Origin: Streptomyces fradiae ATCC 10745 = DSM 40063
GTDB taxonomy: Bacteria > Actinomycetota > Actinomycetes > Streptomycetales > Streptomycetaceae
Assembly (NCBI RefSeq): GCF_008704425.1
Contig: NZ_CP023696.1
Location: 2,218,501-2,282,500, forward strand
Length of the DNA: 64,000 nt
Direction of reading: 5' to 3'
Shown: piece after piece, positions 15,189 to 25,054 of the stretch
Position numbering within the stretch: position 1 is the stretch's first letter
Layout of the letters: each line of letters opens with the position of its first letter
Made by a program: the position numbers and the translations under genes
The notes under the pieces: generated by a model
Seen by the model: only the letters and a program-made list of their open reading frames with translations
Told to the model about the DNA's origin: nothing
Databases searched by the model: none

Positions 15189-16691
15189 TCAGTGGCTGCG
15201 GGGGAATCCGAGGTCGACGCCGGCCGGGGCCTCGGAGGGGTCGGGCCAGCGGGTGGTGACGACCTTGCCGCGGGTGTAGAAGCGGATGCCGTCGGTGCCG
15301 TAGACGTGGTGGTCGCCGAAGAGGGAGTCCTTCCAGCCACCGAAGGAGTGGTAGCCGACGGGCACCGGGATCGGCACGTTGACGCCGACCATGCCCGCCT
15401 CCACCTCCAGCTGGAAGCGGCGGGCGGCGCCGCCGTCGCGGGTGAAGATCGCGGTGCCGTTGCCGTACGGCGAGGCGTTGATCAGCGCGACGCCCTCCTC
15501 GTACGTGTCGGCCCGCAGGACGCACAGGACGGGCCCGAAGATCTCGTCCCGGTAGGCGCGGGCGGTGGCGGGCACCCGGTCGAGCAGCGACGGGCCCATC
15601 CAGTGGCCGTTCTCGTGGCCGTCGACGGTGAGGCCGGTGCCGTCGAGGACGGCCTCGCAGCCGTCGGCGGCGGCTCCGGTGACGTAGGAGGCGACCTTGT
15701 CGCGATGGTCGGCGGTGATGAGCGGGCCCATCTCGGAGGCCGGGTCGGAGCCGGGGCCGACCTTGATCTTCTCGGCGCGTTCGCGGATGCGCTCCACGAG
15801 CGCGTCGCCGGTGGCGCCGACCGCGACGACGGCGGAGACCGCCATGCAGCGCTCGCCCGCGGAGCCGTAGGCCGCGGAGACCGCGGCGTCGGCGGCGGCG
15901 TCGAGGTCGGCGTCGGGCAGGACGAGCATGTGGTTCTTGGCCCCGCCGAGCGCCTGGACGCGCTTGCCGTGGGCGGTCGCGGTCGTGTGCACGTACCGGG
16001 CGACGGGGGTGGAGCCGACGAACGAGACGGCGTCCACGCCGGGGTGGGTGAGCAGCGCCTCGACGGCGTCCCTGTCGCCCTGGACGACGTTGAACACCCC
16101 GTCCGGCAGGCCCGCCTCGGCGAGCAGTTCGGCGAGGCGGAGCGACGGCGAGGGGTCCTTCTCGCTGGGCTTGAGGACGAAGGTGTTCCCGCAGGCGACG
16201 GCGAGCGGGAACATCCACATCGGCACCATGGCGGGGAAGTTGAACGGGGTGATGCCGGCGACGACGCCGACGGGCTGGCGGATCGAGGCGACGTCGACCC
16301 GGCTGGACACCTGGGTGGACAGCTCGCCCTTGAGCTGGGTGGTGATCCCGCAGGCCAGCTCCACGATCTCCAGGCCGCGGGCGACCTCGCCGAGGGCGTC
16401 GGAGTGGACCTTGCCGTGCTCGGCGGTGATGAGCGCGGCGATCTCGTCGCGGTGGGCGTCCAGCAGGGCCCGGAAGCGGAACAGCACGGCGGTGCGCTGC
16501 GCCAGCGAGGAGGTCCCCCAGGTGGCGTAGGCGTCCCTGGCGGCGGCGACGGCCGCGTCGACCTCGCCGGCGGAGGCGAGCGCGACACGGGCGGTGACCG
16601 CGCCGGTCGCGGGGTCGGTGACCGGGCCCCAGCGGTCCGACGTGCCCTCGACGGGCTTGCCACCGATCCAGTGGTGGACGGTCTTCGTCAT
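15189..16691 (-). CDS. mmsA: CoA-acylating methylmalonate-semialdehyde dehydrogenase
   Basis: 500 residues, usual length. It oxidises (methyl)malonate semialdehyde to propionyl- or acetyl-CoA in valine, inositol and beta-alanine breakdown, in the cytosol. The aldehyde dehydrogenase fold is complete: GVVAGITPFNFPAMVPMWM, FVLKPSEKDPSP, the MmsA-type QALGGAKNHMLVLPDAD in place of the usual catalytic Glu segment, and catalytic Cys near residue 282 in AGERCMAVS. GGAGT lies 8 nt before the ATG. It is transcribed alone, divergent from the small HTH gene. Confidence 0.95.
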   Translation of the reverse strand: MTKTVHHWIGGKPVEGTSDRWGPVTDPATGAVTARVALASAGEVDAAVAAARDAYATWGTSSLAQRTAVLFRFRALLDAHRDEIAALITAEHGKVHSDALGEVARGLEIVELACGITTQLKGELSTQVSSRVDVASIRQPVGVVAGITPFNFPAMVPMWMFPLAVACGNTFVLKPSEKDPSPSLRLAELLAEAGLPDGVFNVVQGDRDAVEALLTHPGVDAVSFVGSTPVARYVHTTATAHGKRVQALGGAKNHMLVLPDADLDAAADAAVSAAYGSAGERCMAVSAVVAVGATGDALVERIRERAEKIKVGPGSDPASEMGPLITADHRDKVASYVTGAAADGCEAVLDGTGLTVDGHENGHWMGPSLLDRVPATARAYRDEIFGPVLCVLRADTYEEGVALINASPYGNGTAIFTRDGGAARRFQLEVEAGMVGVNVPIPVPVGYHSFGGWKDSLFGDHHVYGTDGIRFYTRGKVVTTRWPDPSEAPAGVDLGFPRSH

Positions 16692-16998
16692 GGGTGCGCA
16701 CTCCTTCGCAGACGGCGGCGTCGGGCCGATCCCACCACGCTCCGGGGCCGCGCCGCGCCCGACACTGTGTCGGGCGTTGGGGGGCGGCCGTAGACAGGTG
16801 CGTGCTGTTCTCCCAACGTGTCACATATGTCACCAAACAGCGGATGTACGGTCACGGCGGTTCAACAGCATGCCTCCGTACGGTCACTCTGCGTCGCCCG
16901 ATGGGCACAGGGTGGGTGATCACCAGTCCGCGCCGCGGCTCCCCCGACGACCCTCCCCGTGGGTCGCGCCGCGGTGCGCGCAAGGAGGTGCCATCGAG
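16692..16998. promoter_or_regulatory. divergent promoter region with TGTCAC direct repeat
   Basis: 307 bp between mmsA and the HTH gene. TGTCAC occurs twice, at 16819-16824 and 16829-16834. The copies are exactly one helical turn (10 bp) apart and flank the palindrome ACATATGT, in the only AT-rich patch of the region. This is the best operator or promoter candidate. No gene is seen. Confidence 0.45.
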
Positions 16999-17196
16999 AT
17001 GACGGACCGCAGCCTCTGGTCGTACAAGGAGATCGCCGCGCACATCCGCGTGCAGCCGGACACCGTCCGCTCCTACCGCAAGCACGGCCTGATGCCGCCA
17101 CCCGACCACGTGGAGGGAGGCAAGCCCTACTGGTACGCGGACACGGTCCGCACCTGGGTGGCCAACCGCCCCGGCAACCGGTCGAGGAGCACATGA
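16999..17196 (+). CDS. small AlpA/MerR-like helix-turn-helix protein
   Basis: 65 residues, nearly all HTH: SLWSYKEIAAHIRVQPDTVR, SYRKHGLMPPPDHVEGGKPYWYADTVRTWVANRPG. This is the excisionase/AlpA-like arrangement, in which a winged helix is followed by a tyrosine-rich strand. AAGGAGG lies 10 nt upstream. Such single-domain proteins act as small DNA-binding regulators or excisionases. No integrase is nearby, so a regulatory role is more likely. Confidence 0.8.
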   Translation: MTDRSLWSYKEIAAHIRVQPDTVRSYRKHGLMPPPDHVEGGKPYWYADTVRTWVANRPGNRSRST

Positions 17197-17212
17197 CCCG
17201 CCACCCCGCGGC

Positions 17213-17239
17213 GCGGCGCCCCCGCCGGACGGGCGCCGC
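17213..17239 (+). terminator. hairpin after the HTH gene
   Basis: 9-bp stem (17213-17221 with 17231-17239, core GGCGCCC/GGGCGCC) and a 9-nt loop, 17 bp after the stop. Confidence 0.6.
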
Positions 17240-17357
17240 CCCGCGGGCCCGGCCTCGGACCCGCCCCCCATCCCGGCCCCCGCCGCCGCCCTCGCCCCGC
17301 CCCTCGCGCCGGGAAAAGGCGTTGCCCCCGCCGCCCCGCGGGAACTTCCATCGGGGC

Positions 17358-17939
17358 ATGGACGACTTCTCTCACAAGCCCACCCTCACCGGCGACAAGG
17401 TGGTCCTGCGGCCCTTCACCGAGGGCGACGCCGAGACGATGGCGGTGATCCTCGACGACCCGGAGACCCTGCGCCTCACCGGCAGCGCGGGCGCGCCGCC
17501 GTTCACCCCCGCCCGGCTGCGCGAGTGGTACGGGTCGCGGGGCGCGCAGCCGGACCGGCTGGACCTCGGGCTGGTCGACCGGGCCTCGGGCGCCCTCGTC
17601 GGGGAGCTGGTGCTCAACGACTGGGACGAGCCGAACCGGAGCTGCAACTTCCGCGTCCTCGTCGGCCCGCAGGGGCGCGACCGGGGGCTGGGGACGGAGG
17701 CGATCCGGCTGCTCCTCGCGTACGGCTTCGAGCGCCTCGGCCTGCACCGGATCCACCTCGGGGTGTACGCCTTCAACCCGCGCGCCCTCCGCGTCTACGA
17801 GCGCGTCGGCTTCGTCCGGGAGGGAATGGAGCGGCAGGCTCTGCTGCACGAGGGCGAGTGGATCGACCGCGTGCGCATGGCGGTCCTGGAGCCGGAGTGG
17901 GCGCGGCACCGGGGCCACGTTCGCCCTTATACCCCCTAG
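17358..17939 (+). CDS. GNAT-family N-acetyltransferase (RimJ/RimL type)
   Basis: 193 residues with the RimJ-like fold: VVLRPFTEGDAETMAVILDDPE at the N-terminus, LVGELVLNDWDEPNRSCNFRVLVG, and the acetyl-CoA loop GPQGRDRGLGTEAIRLLLAYGF. LGLHRIHLGVYAFNPRALRVYERVGFVREG is the classic C-terminal signature. The substrate is an amine or protein N-terminus and cannot be specified. The ATG at 17358 follows GGGGC only, so translation may be weak. Its final codons overlap a CsoR-type operator belonging to the next gene. Confidence 0.88.
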   Translation: MDDFSHKPTLTGDKVVLRPFTEGDAETMAVILDDPETLRLTGSAGAPPFTPARLREWYGSRGAQPDRLDLGLVDRASGALVGELVLNDWDEPNRSCNFRVLVGPQGRDRGLGTEAIRLLLAYGFERLGLHRIHLGVYAFNPRALRVYERVGFVREGMERQALLHEGEWIDRVRMAVLEPEWARHRGHVRPYTP

Positions 17940-17946
17940 GGGTATA
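17928..17946 (+). promoter_or_regulatory. CsoR-type copper-responsive operator
   Basis: TATACCCCCTAGGGGTATA is a near-perfect palindrome matching the known CsoR box (a TACCC...GGGTA dyad), 76 bp upstream of the copper chaperone ATG. It overlaps the GNAT stop codon (17937-17939). Cu(I)-bound CsoR is known to release such sites, so the downstream copZ-like gene is probably copper-induced. No csoR gene lies in the window. Confidence 0.85.
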
Positions 17947-18021
17947 GAGTTGCGGTCACGGCCGGGGCTCCGCCCCATCCGCCGCCCGTCATCCGTCACC
18001 CGCTCCCAGAGGAGAGGCACC

Positions 18022-18258
18022 ATGACCGCCGAGACGAACGCCGACGTCACCACCGTGTACGAGGTCAAGGGCATGACCTGCGGACACTGCGAGGGGGCCG
18101 TCACCAAGGAGCTGTCCGCCCTGCCGGGCGTCGCCTCGGTGCAGGCCGTGGCCGCCACCGGCCGGGTGACCGTGACGTCCGCCGCGCCGCTGGACGAGGA
18201 GGCCGTGCGCGCCGCCGTGGACGAGGCCGGCTACGAGCTGGCCGGCACGGCCGCCTGA
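18022..18258 (+). CDS. copZ: copper chaperone, heavy-metal-associated domain protein (CopZ-like)
   Basis: 78 residues, a single ferredoxin-like HMA domain. The metal-binding GMTCGHC motif is followed by EGAVTKELSALPGVASVQAV and VDEAGYEL. It binds Cu(I) through the two Cys and normally delivers it to a CopA-type P1B ATPase or to CsoR. Ribosome binding site AGAGGAGAGG is 5-6 nt before the ATG. A CsoR-type operator controls it. Unusually, no copA follows; the gene appears to stand alone. Confidence 0.93.
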   Translation: MTAETNADVTTVYEVKGMTCGHCEGAVTKELSALPGVASVQAVAATGRVTVTSAAPLDEEAVRAAVDEAGYELAGTAA

Positions 18259-18428
18259 CCGGCCACCCGGGAGACCGCCCGGGATACCGGGGCCATCCGG
18301 GAGACCACCCGGGTGATCGCGCCACGCGGCGGGGGCCGTACCATGGCAAAGACCGCGATACGGCCCACGCTGCCCGGCGGACCGAACGGACGTTCACGTG
18401 AATTCACCTTCACGTGACTCACCAGACC

Positions 18429-18457
18429 TTCACAAAGAGATCTAGATCACAGATATT
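18429..18457 (+). promoter_or_regulatory. candidate sigma-70-type promoter for the structured RNA
   Basis: TTCACA (18429-18434), a 17-bp spacer, GATATT (18452-18457), in a conspicuously AT-rich patch of an otherwise GC-rich gap. It points toward the hairpin cluster. Confidence 0.5.
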
Positions 18458-18463
18458 TGAGGG

Positions 18464-18752
18464 TAACCATTCGGGCCGCTCGCGGGTCTGAATGGGTGAT
18501 GCCACGAACGTCTTGGGGGACGTTCATGGGATGTCTTGGGGGACGTCCCAGGCAAGCGTTGGCCGGGGCACGTGCACCGGGGAGCTTTGAGCGGCCCTCC
18601 CGTTCGTACGTACCCCGGCAGATCGCACTCGCGAGCCTCTGCCGGAATCCGGCAGACGCCCGGACCGGATCCCGTGGGGGGAATCCGAACCCGGGGTATG
18701 GAAAGCGCCCCGCTCGCCGACCCGTGGGGGGATCGGCAGGCGGGGCGCTTTC
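18464..18752 (+). ncRNA. probable small RNA with repeated G-rich (complement: C-rich) hairpin loops
   Basis: There is no convincing gene here, but hairpin density is high. GAACGTC-TTGGGG-GACGTTC (18506-18525) and GGGATGTC-TTGGGG-GACGTCCC (18528-18549) share the same loop. CTGCCGG-AAT-CCGGCAG lies at 18639-18655. CGGAT...ATCCG (18666-18687) and the terminal hairpin (18701-18752) share the internal CCCGTGGGGGGA. On the plus strand a promoter precedes them and a terminator ends them, giving ~290 nt. On the minus strand the last two become loops with six Cs, the hallmark of actinobacterial 6C RNA, and would lie in the citrate synthase 3' UTR. The strand is therefore not settled. Confidence 0.5.
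18701..18752. terminator. strong bidirectional terminator between copZ/sRNA and citrate synthase
   Basis: 13-bp perfect stem GAAAGCGCCCCGC/GCGGGGCGCTTTC with an inner GCCGA/TCGGC stem. The TTTC/GAAA ends give short T-runs on both strands. Confidence 0.85.
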
Positions 18753-18905
18753 GCGTCCGCGGGGAGGCGCGCCGGCACGGAGGCGCCCGGCGCGAGGCGC
18801 GCCGGCGTGGGCGTGCCCGCGCCGGAGCCGTACCTCAGCCGAGGCCGTGCCCCGGCGGGACTCGGCCGGCCGGCGGGACTCGGCCGGCCGGCGGGATCCG
18901 GTCGG

Positions 18906-20195
<1,290 letters not shown>

Positions 20196-20362
20196 GTCAT
20201 CCCTCACCGACGTTGTGCCTCTTCTTCGAGGTGCCCTGACTGTCTCTACCATCCCCCACTTGGCTCAGCGGAGTGCACTCGGGGTCGACCATTGGGCCTA
20301 TTGGCGGCACTGAGTGCCGTCAACCTGCTCATCCTGCCCCCTTCGCCCCGGTTCCGAAAGTC

Positions 20363-22594
20363 CTAGGTGATGTTTCCCACGGGGCGTCCTCCTGTCAGCC
20401 GGTGATCGAGTGCGGTAAAGCGCCGACCGGCGGAAACCGTGCGGACGGCCTGCCCGAGCGCCTTGCGCGAACCGACGAGGACGACGAGCTTCCGGGCGCG
20501 GGTGACGGCCGTGTAGAGGAGGTTGCGCTGGAGCATCGTCCACGCGCTCGTCGTGACCGGGATCACGACGGCCGGGTACTCGCTGCCCTGCGAGCGGTGG
20601 ATCGTCACGGCGTACGCGTGGGCCAGCTCGTCCAGCTCGTCGAAGTCGTAGGGCACCTCCTCGTCCTCGTCGGTCAGCACCGTCAGCCGCTGCTCGTCCG
20701 CGTCGAGGGCGGTGACCACCCCGACCGTGCCGTTGAAGACGCCGTTGGCGCCCTTCTCGTAGTTGTTGCGGATCTGCGTCACCTTGTCGCCGACGCGGAA
20801 GACCCGGCCGCCGAACCGCTTCTCCGGCAGTCCGGGGCGGGCCGGCGTGACGGCCTGCTGGAGCAGCCCGTTGAGCGTGCCCGCCCCGGCCGGGCCGCGG
20901 TGCATGGGCGCCAGGACCTGCACGTCCCGGCGCGGGTCGAGGCCGAACCGGGCGGGGACGCGCCGGGCGGCCACGTCCACCGTCAGCCTGCCGGCCTCCT
21001 CCGTGTCCTCGGCCACGAAGTGGAAGAAGTCCGGCAGCCCGCTGGTGACCGGGTACTCCCCCTTGTTGATCCGGTGGGCGTTGGTGACGACGCCCGACTT
21101 CTGCGCCTGCCGGAAGATCCGGGTGAGCCGCACCGACGGGACCGGGCTGCCCGGCGCCAGCAGATCCCCGAGCACCTGCCCCGCGCCGACGCTCGGCAAC
21201 TGGTCCACGTCCCCCACCAGCAGCAGGTGCGCCCCCGGCGCGACGGCCTTGACCAGCTTGTTCGCCAGCAGCAGGTCCAGCATCGACGCCTCGTCGACCA
21301 CCACCAGGTCCGCGTCCAGCGGCCGGTCCCGGTCGTACGCCGCGTCCCCGCCCGGCTTCAGCTCCAGCAGCCGGTGCACCGTGGACGCCTCGGCGCCGGT
21401 CAGCTCCGCGAGCCGCTTCGCCGCCCGGCCGGTCGGCGCGGCCAGCACCACCTTCGCCCGCTTGGCGCGCGCCAGCTCCACCACCGACCGCACCGTGAAC
21501 GACTTGCCGCAGCCGGGCCCGCCGGTCAGCACGGCGACCTTCCGGGTGAGGGCGAGGCGCACGGCCGCCTCCTGCTCGGGCGCCAGCTCCGCCCCCGTGC
21601 GGTCCGCGAGCCACGCCAGCGCCTTGTCCCAGGCGACGTCCCGGAAGGCCGCCATCCGGTCCTCGTCGGCCCGCATCAGCCGCCCGACCGCCGCGGCGAG
21701 GGACACCTCCGCGCGGTGGAACGGCAGCAGGAACACCCCCGTGACCGGCTCGCCGTCCGGGCCGGGCACGCGCTCCCGCACGATCCCGCCCTCCTCCTCG
21801 TCCGCCGCCAGCTCGGCGAGGCAGTCGATGACCAGGCCGGTGTCGACCTGGAGCAGCTTGACCGCGTCGGCGATCAGCCGCTCCTCGGGCAGGAAGCAGT
21901 GCCCCTGGTCGGCCGACTGGGACAGGGCGTGCCGCAGCCCCGCCTTGGCGCGGTCGGGACTGTCGTGGGGTATCCCGACGGCCTGCGCGATGCGGTCGGC
22001 GGTGAGGAAGCCGATGCCCCACACGTCGGCGGCGAGCCGGTACGGCTGGTTCCGCACGACGGAGACCGACGCGTCGCCGTACTGCTTGTAGATCCGCACC
22101 GCGATCGAGGTGGACACCCCGACGCCCTGGAGGAAGACCATCACCTCCTTGATCGCCTTCTGCTCCTCCCACGCGGCGCCGATCATGCGGGTGCGCTTCG
22201 GCCCGAGGCCGGGCACCTCCACGAGGCGCTGCGGCTCGTGCTCGATGACGTCGAGCGTGTCCGTGCCGAAGTGCTCCGTGATCCGGTCGGCCATGCGCGG
22301 GCCGATGCCCTTGATCAGCCCGGAGCCCAGGTAGCGCCGGATGCCCTGGATCGTCGCGGGCAGCAGCGTCGTGTAGTTCTCCACTGTGAACTGCCGCCCA
22401 TACTGCGGGTGGGAGCCCCAGCGGCCCTCCATCCGCAGCGACTCCCCCGGCTGCGCGCCGAGCAGCGAGCCGACGACGGTGAGCAGTTCGCCGCCGCCGC
22501 GCCCCGTGTCGACGCGGGCGACCGTGTACCCGGTCTCGTCGTTGCTGTACGTGATCCGTTCGAGGACGCCCTCGACCACCGCCATCTGCGACAT
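20363..22594 (-). CDS. recD2: ATP-dependent RecD2-like DNA helicase
   Basis: 743 residues, the length of RecD2. The N-terminal OB-like and helix-hairpin-helix region (IKGIGPRMADRITEHFG, VPGLGPKRTRMI) is specific to RecD2 over RecD. Then come Walker A GGPGCGKSFT (~360), LVVVDEASMLD, LVGDVDQLPSVGAG, and the C-terminal YAVTIHRSQGSEYPAVV and LLYTAVTRARKLVVLVG. It is a 5'-3' superfamily 1B helicase for repair and recombination in organisms lacking RecBCD. The ATG at 22594 (SQMAVVEGVLERI) was chosen over a longer frame that lacks conservation-like sequence. Confidence 0.95.
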   Translation of the reverse strand: MSQMAVVEGVLERITYSNDETGYTVARVDTGRGGGELLTVVGSLLGAQPGESLRMEGRWGSHPQYGRQFTVENYTTLLPATIQGIRRYLGSGLIKGIGPRMADRITEHFGTDTLDVIEHEPQRLVEVPGLGPKRTRMIGAAWEEQKAIKEVMVFLQGVGVSTSIAVRIYKQYGDASVSVVRNQPYRLAADVWGIGFLTADRIAQAVGIPHDSPDRAKAGLRHALSQSADQGHCFLPEERLIADAVKLLQVDTGLVIDCLAELAADEEEGGIVRERVPGPDGEPVTGVFLLPFHRAEVSLAAAVGRLMRADEDRMAAFRDVAWDKALAWLADRTGAELAPEQEAAVRLALTRKVAVLTGGPGCGKSFTVRSVVELARAKRAKVVLAAPTGRAAKRLAELTGAEASTVHRLLELKPGGDAAYDRDRPLDADLVVVDEASMLDLLLANKLVKAVAPGAHLLLVGDVDQLPSVGAGQVLGDLLAPGSPVPSVRLTRIFRQAQKSGVVTNAHRINKGEYPVTSGLPDFFHFVAEDTEEAGRLTVDVAARRVPARFGLDPRRDVQVLAPMHRGPAGAGTLNGLLQQAVTPARPGLPEKRFGGRVFRVGDKVTQIRNNYEKGANGVFNGTVGVVTALDADEQRLTVLTDEDEEVPYDFDELDELAHAYAVTIHRSQGSEYPAVVIPVTTSAWTMLQRNLLYTAVTRARKLVVLVGSRKALGQAVRTVSAGRRFTALDHRLTGGRPVGNIT

Positions 22595-22736
22595 GCCCCC
22601 GACGCTACCGACCCCCTCCGACACCGCGCCCGCCCTGTGGACAACCTCGTCCACAGGCGGAAACCGGCCAACGGGCCGCCGGTACGCGGGCCTTCCACGC
22701 CGCGGCGGAGGGGCGGGGCCCCCGGCGCGGGGCGCG

Positions 22737-22915
22737 GAGGCCGGGAGCCCCCGGCGCGACCCCGGCGAGGCCGGGAGCCCTCCGGTGCGAACCCGGGGGG
22801 CCAGGAGCCCCCGGCACGACCCCGGGGAGGCCGGGGGCCTCTCCGGCGGGGGGTCGGGGAGGCCGGGAGCCCCTCCGGCGCGGGCCGGGGAGGCCGGGGG
22901 CGAAAGGCCGGGGCG
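22737..22915. repeat. six tandem copies of a ~30-32 bp GC-rich unit
   Basis: Units starting GAGGCCGGGAGCCCCCGGCG begin at about 22737, 22767, 22797, 22827, 22859 and 22890. They fill the gap between the isomerase stop and recD2 start. Each unit has an internal GGGAGCCCCC-type partial dyad. Not CRISPR: units abut with no unique spacers. Confidence 0.88.
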
Positions 22916-22922
22916 CGGCCCC

Positions 22923-23741
22923 CTACAGGACGTGCTCGGCGTACCGGCGCACCGTCTCCTCCAGCACCTCCGCCCCGTCCCGCGCCCACAGCGCGTCGTT
23001 GAACAGCTCCACCTCGACGGGCCCCGCGTACCCGGCCGCGTCGACCCGCTCGCGCCACGACCGCAGGTCGACGCAGCCGTCCCCGAGCTGTCCGCGCCCG
23101 TTGAGGACGCCCTCCGGCAGCGGTGTCGTCCAGTCGGCGACCTGGAAGGAGTGGAGGCGGCCCTGCGCGCCCGCGCGGGCGACCGCCGCCGGGGCCCGGT
23201 CGTCCCACCACACGTGGTAGGTGTCCACGACGACGCCGACCTGGGACGCCGGGAAGCGTTCGGCGAGGGCCAGCGCCTGGTCGAGGGTGGAGACCGCGCA
23301 CCGGTCCGCCGCGTACATCGGGTGCAGCGGCTCGATCGCGAGGCGCACCCCGCGCTCGGCGGCGTACGGGGCGAGTTCGGCGAGGGCGTCCGCGATCCGC
23401 TCGCGGGCGGCGCCCAGGTCCCTCCCGCCGGGCGGGAGCCCCCCGGACACCAGGACCAGCGTGTCCGTGCCGAGCGCGGCGGCCTCGTCGATCGCCGCGC
23501 GGTTGTCGTCGAGGTCCGGCGCCGTGGTGAAGAACCCGCCCCGGCACAGGGTGGTGACGGCCAGCCCGGCGTCGCGGACCAGCTTCGCGGCCGCCTCCAC
23601 GCCGTACAGCCGGACCGGCTCGCGCCACAGGCCGACCCCGGTGACGCCCAGGCGCGCGCACGCCCCGGTCAGCTCGGGGAGCGACAGCTGCCTGACGGTC
23701 ATCTGGTTGATGCTGAGGCGGGTCGGGTCGGCTGCGCTCAC
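22923..23741 (-). CDS. sugar phosphate isomerase/epimerase (TIM barrel, IolE/Hyi-like)
   Basis: 272 residues from a GTG at 23741 that overlaps the preceding stop (GTGA), giving SAADPTRLSINQMTVRQLS. AP-endonuclease-2-type barrel: VTGVGLWREPV, LAIEPLHPMYAADRCAV with metal-binding Glu and His, GVVVDTYHVWWD, LHSFQVADW, GDGCVDLRSW and VEVELFNDALWARDG. It isomerises or epimerises a sugar-like substrate with a divalent metal. It is last in the three-gene operon under the LacI operator. Confidence 0.88.
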   Translation of the reverse strand: MSAADPTRLSINQMTVRQLSLPELTGACARLGVTGVGLWREPVRLYGVEAAAKLVRDAGLAVTTLCRGGFFTTAPDLDDNRAAIDEAAALGTDTLVLVSGGLPPGGRDLGAARERIADALAELAPYAAERGVRLAIEPLHPMYAADRCAVSTLDQALALAERFPASQVGVVVDTYHVWWDDRAPAAVARAGAQGRLHSFQVADWTTPLPEGVLNGRGQLGDGCVDLRSWRERVDAAGYAGPVEVELFNDALWARDGAEVLEETVRRYAEHVL

Positions 23742-25054
23742 CTGTTCACCCCGTACACGGCCAGGAGGGACGCCATGCGGGCCGCCGCCAGCTCCGGGTC
23801 GGGGAACAGGCCGAGCCCGTCGGCCAGTTCGTACGCGCGCGCCAGGTGCGGCAGGGAGCGCGCCGACTGGAGCCCGCCGACCATCGCGAAGTGGTCCTGG
23901 TGGCCGGCGAGCCAGGCCAGGAACACCACGCCGGTCTTGTAGAAGCGGGTGGGCGCCCGGAACAGGTGCCGGGACAGCTCCACCGTCGGGTCGAGGAGAG
24001 CACGGAAGCCCTCGGTGTCGCCGGTGTCGAGGACGCGGACCGCCTCGGCGGCGAGCGGGCCGAGCGGGTCGAAGACGCCGAGCAGGGCGTGGCTGAAGCC
24101 GCGCTCGTCGCCCGCGATCAGCTCCGGGTAGTGGAAGTCGTCGCCGGTGTAGCAGCGGACGCCCTCGGGGAGGCGGCGGCGCAGCTCGACCTCCCGTCCC
24201 GCGTCGAGGAGGGAGATCTTGACGCCGTCCACCTTGTCGGGGTGGGTGGCGACGACCTCCAGGAAGGTCTCCGTGGCCGCGTCGAGGTCGGTGGATCCCC
24301 AGTAGCCCTCCAGGGCGGGGTCGAACATGGGGCCGAGCCAGTGGAGGATGACCGGTTCGGCGGCCTGGCGCAGCAGATGGGCGTACAGCTCCAGGTAGTC
24401 GTCCGGGGTGCGGGCGGCGGCGGCCAGCGCGCGCGAGGCCATGACGATGGCCTGGGAGCCGGTCTCCTCGACGAGGGCCAGCTGCTCCTCGTAGGCGGCG
24501 CGGACGGCGTCCAGGCCGGCGGGGCCGGTCAGCGGGCCGGGCAGCTGGTCGGTGCCGACGCCGCAGGCGATCCGGCCGCCGACGGCCTTCGCCTCGGCGG
24601 CGGAGCGGCGGATCAGCTCGGCGGCGCCCGCCCAGTCCAGGCCCATCCCGCGCTGCGCGGTGTCCATGGCCTCCGCGACGCCGAGCCCGTGGGCCCACAG
24701 GTGGCGGCGGAAGGCGAGGGTGGCGTCCCAGTCGACGGCGGCCGGGGAGTCCGGGTCCGTGTCGGCGTACGGGTCGGCGACGACGTGCGCGGCGGAGAAG
24801 ACCGTACGGGAGGCGAGCGGGGCGCCGGCCGCGAACGCGCGGGGCGCGGTGCGGGGCCGGTACGCGCGCGTGGTGCCGTCCGGGTTCGGCAGCCGCACCA
24901 CGGCGGGGGCGGAGGCGGCCGGGGCGGTGCCGACGGGACTGGCGGCGGGGACACTACCGGCCGGGACGGCCGGGGCCGGGACGGCGGCCGGGGCGGCCGA
25001 GGCGGTCGGGGCCGAGGCGGCGGCCGGGGCGGGCCCGGGGGCGGCGGGGGTCAC
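23738..25054 (-). CDS. DUF993 protein (dihydrodipicolinate synthase-like superfamily)
   Basis: 438 residues from the GTG at 25054, which overlaps the Gfo/Idh stop (GTGA); its own stop overlaps the isomerase GTG. Residues ~1-50 are an Ala/Pro linker-like run. The rest is a TIM barrel with VVRLPNPDGTTRAY, RTVFSAAHVVADP, IACGVGTDQLPG, EPVILHWLGPMFDPALEGYWGS and KVDGVKISLLDAG, whose Lys is the candidate Schiff-base residue. KTGVVFLAWLAGHQDHF follows. DUF993 proteins are of unproven function; a retro-aldol step on a sugar acid is a reasonable guess given the neighbours. Confidence 0.88.
   Translation of the reverse strand: MTPAAPGPAPAAASAPTASAAPAAVPAPAVPAGSVPAASPVGTAPAASAPAVVRLPNPDGTTRAYRPRTAPRAFAAGAPLASRTVFSAAHVVADPYADTDPDSPAAVDWDATLAFRRHLWAHGLGVAEAMDTAQRGMGLDWAGAAELIRRSAAEAKAVGGRIACGVGTDQLPGPLTGPAGLDAVRAAYEEQLALVEETGSQAIVMASRALAAAARTPDDYLELYAHLLRQAAEPVILHWLGPMFDPALEGYWGSTDLDAATETFLEVVATHPDKVDGVKISLLDAGREVELRRRLPEGVRCYTGDDFHYPELIAGDERGFSHALLGVFDPLGPLAAEAVRVLDTGDTEGFRALLDPTVELSRHLFRAPTRFYKTGVVFLAWLAGHQDHFAMVGGLQSARSLPHLARAYELADGLGLFPDPELAAARMASLLAVYGVNR

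Noticed and set aside
16999..17196. Excisionase of an integrated element
   Set aside because: The HTH is excisionase-like, but no integrase, attachment repeat or tRNA lies nearby, so only a generic DNA-binding role is claimed.
22737..22915. CRISPR array
   Set aside because: Units are 30-32 bp but abut directly with no unique spacers, and no cas genes are present.
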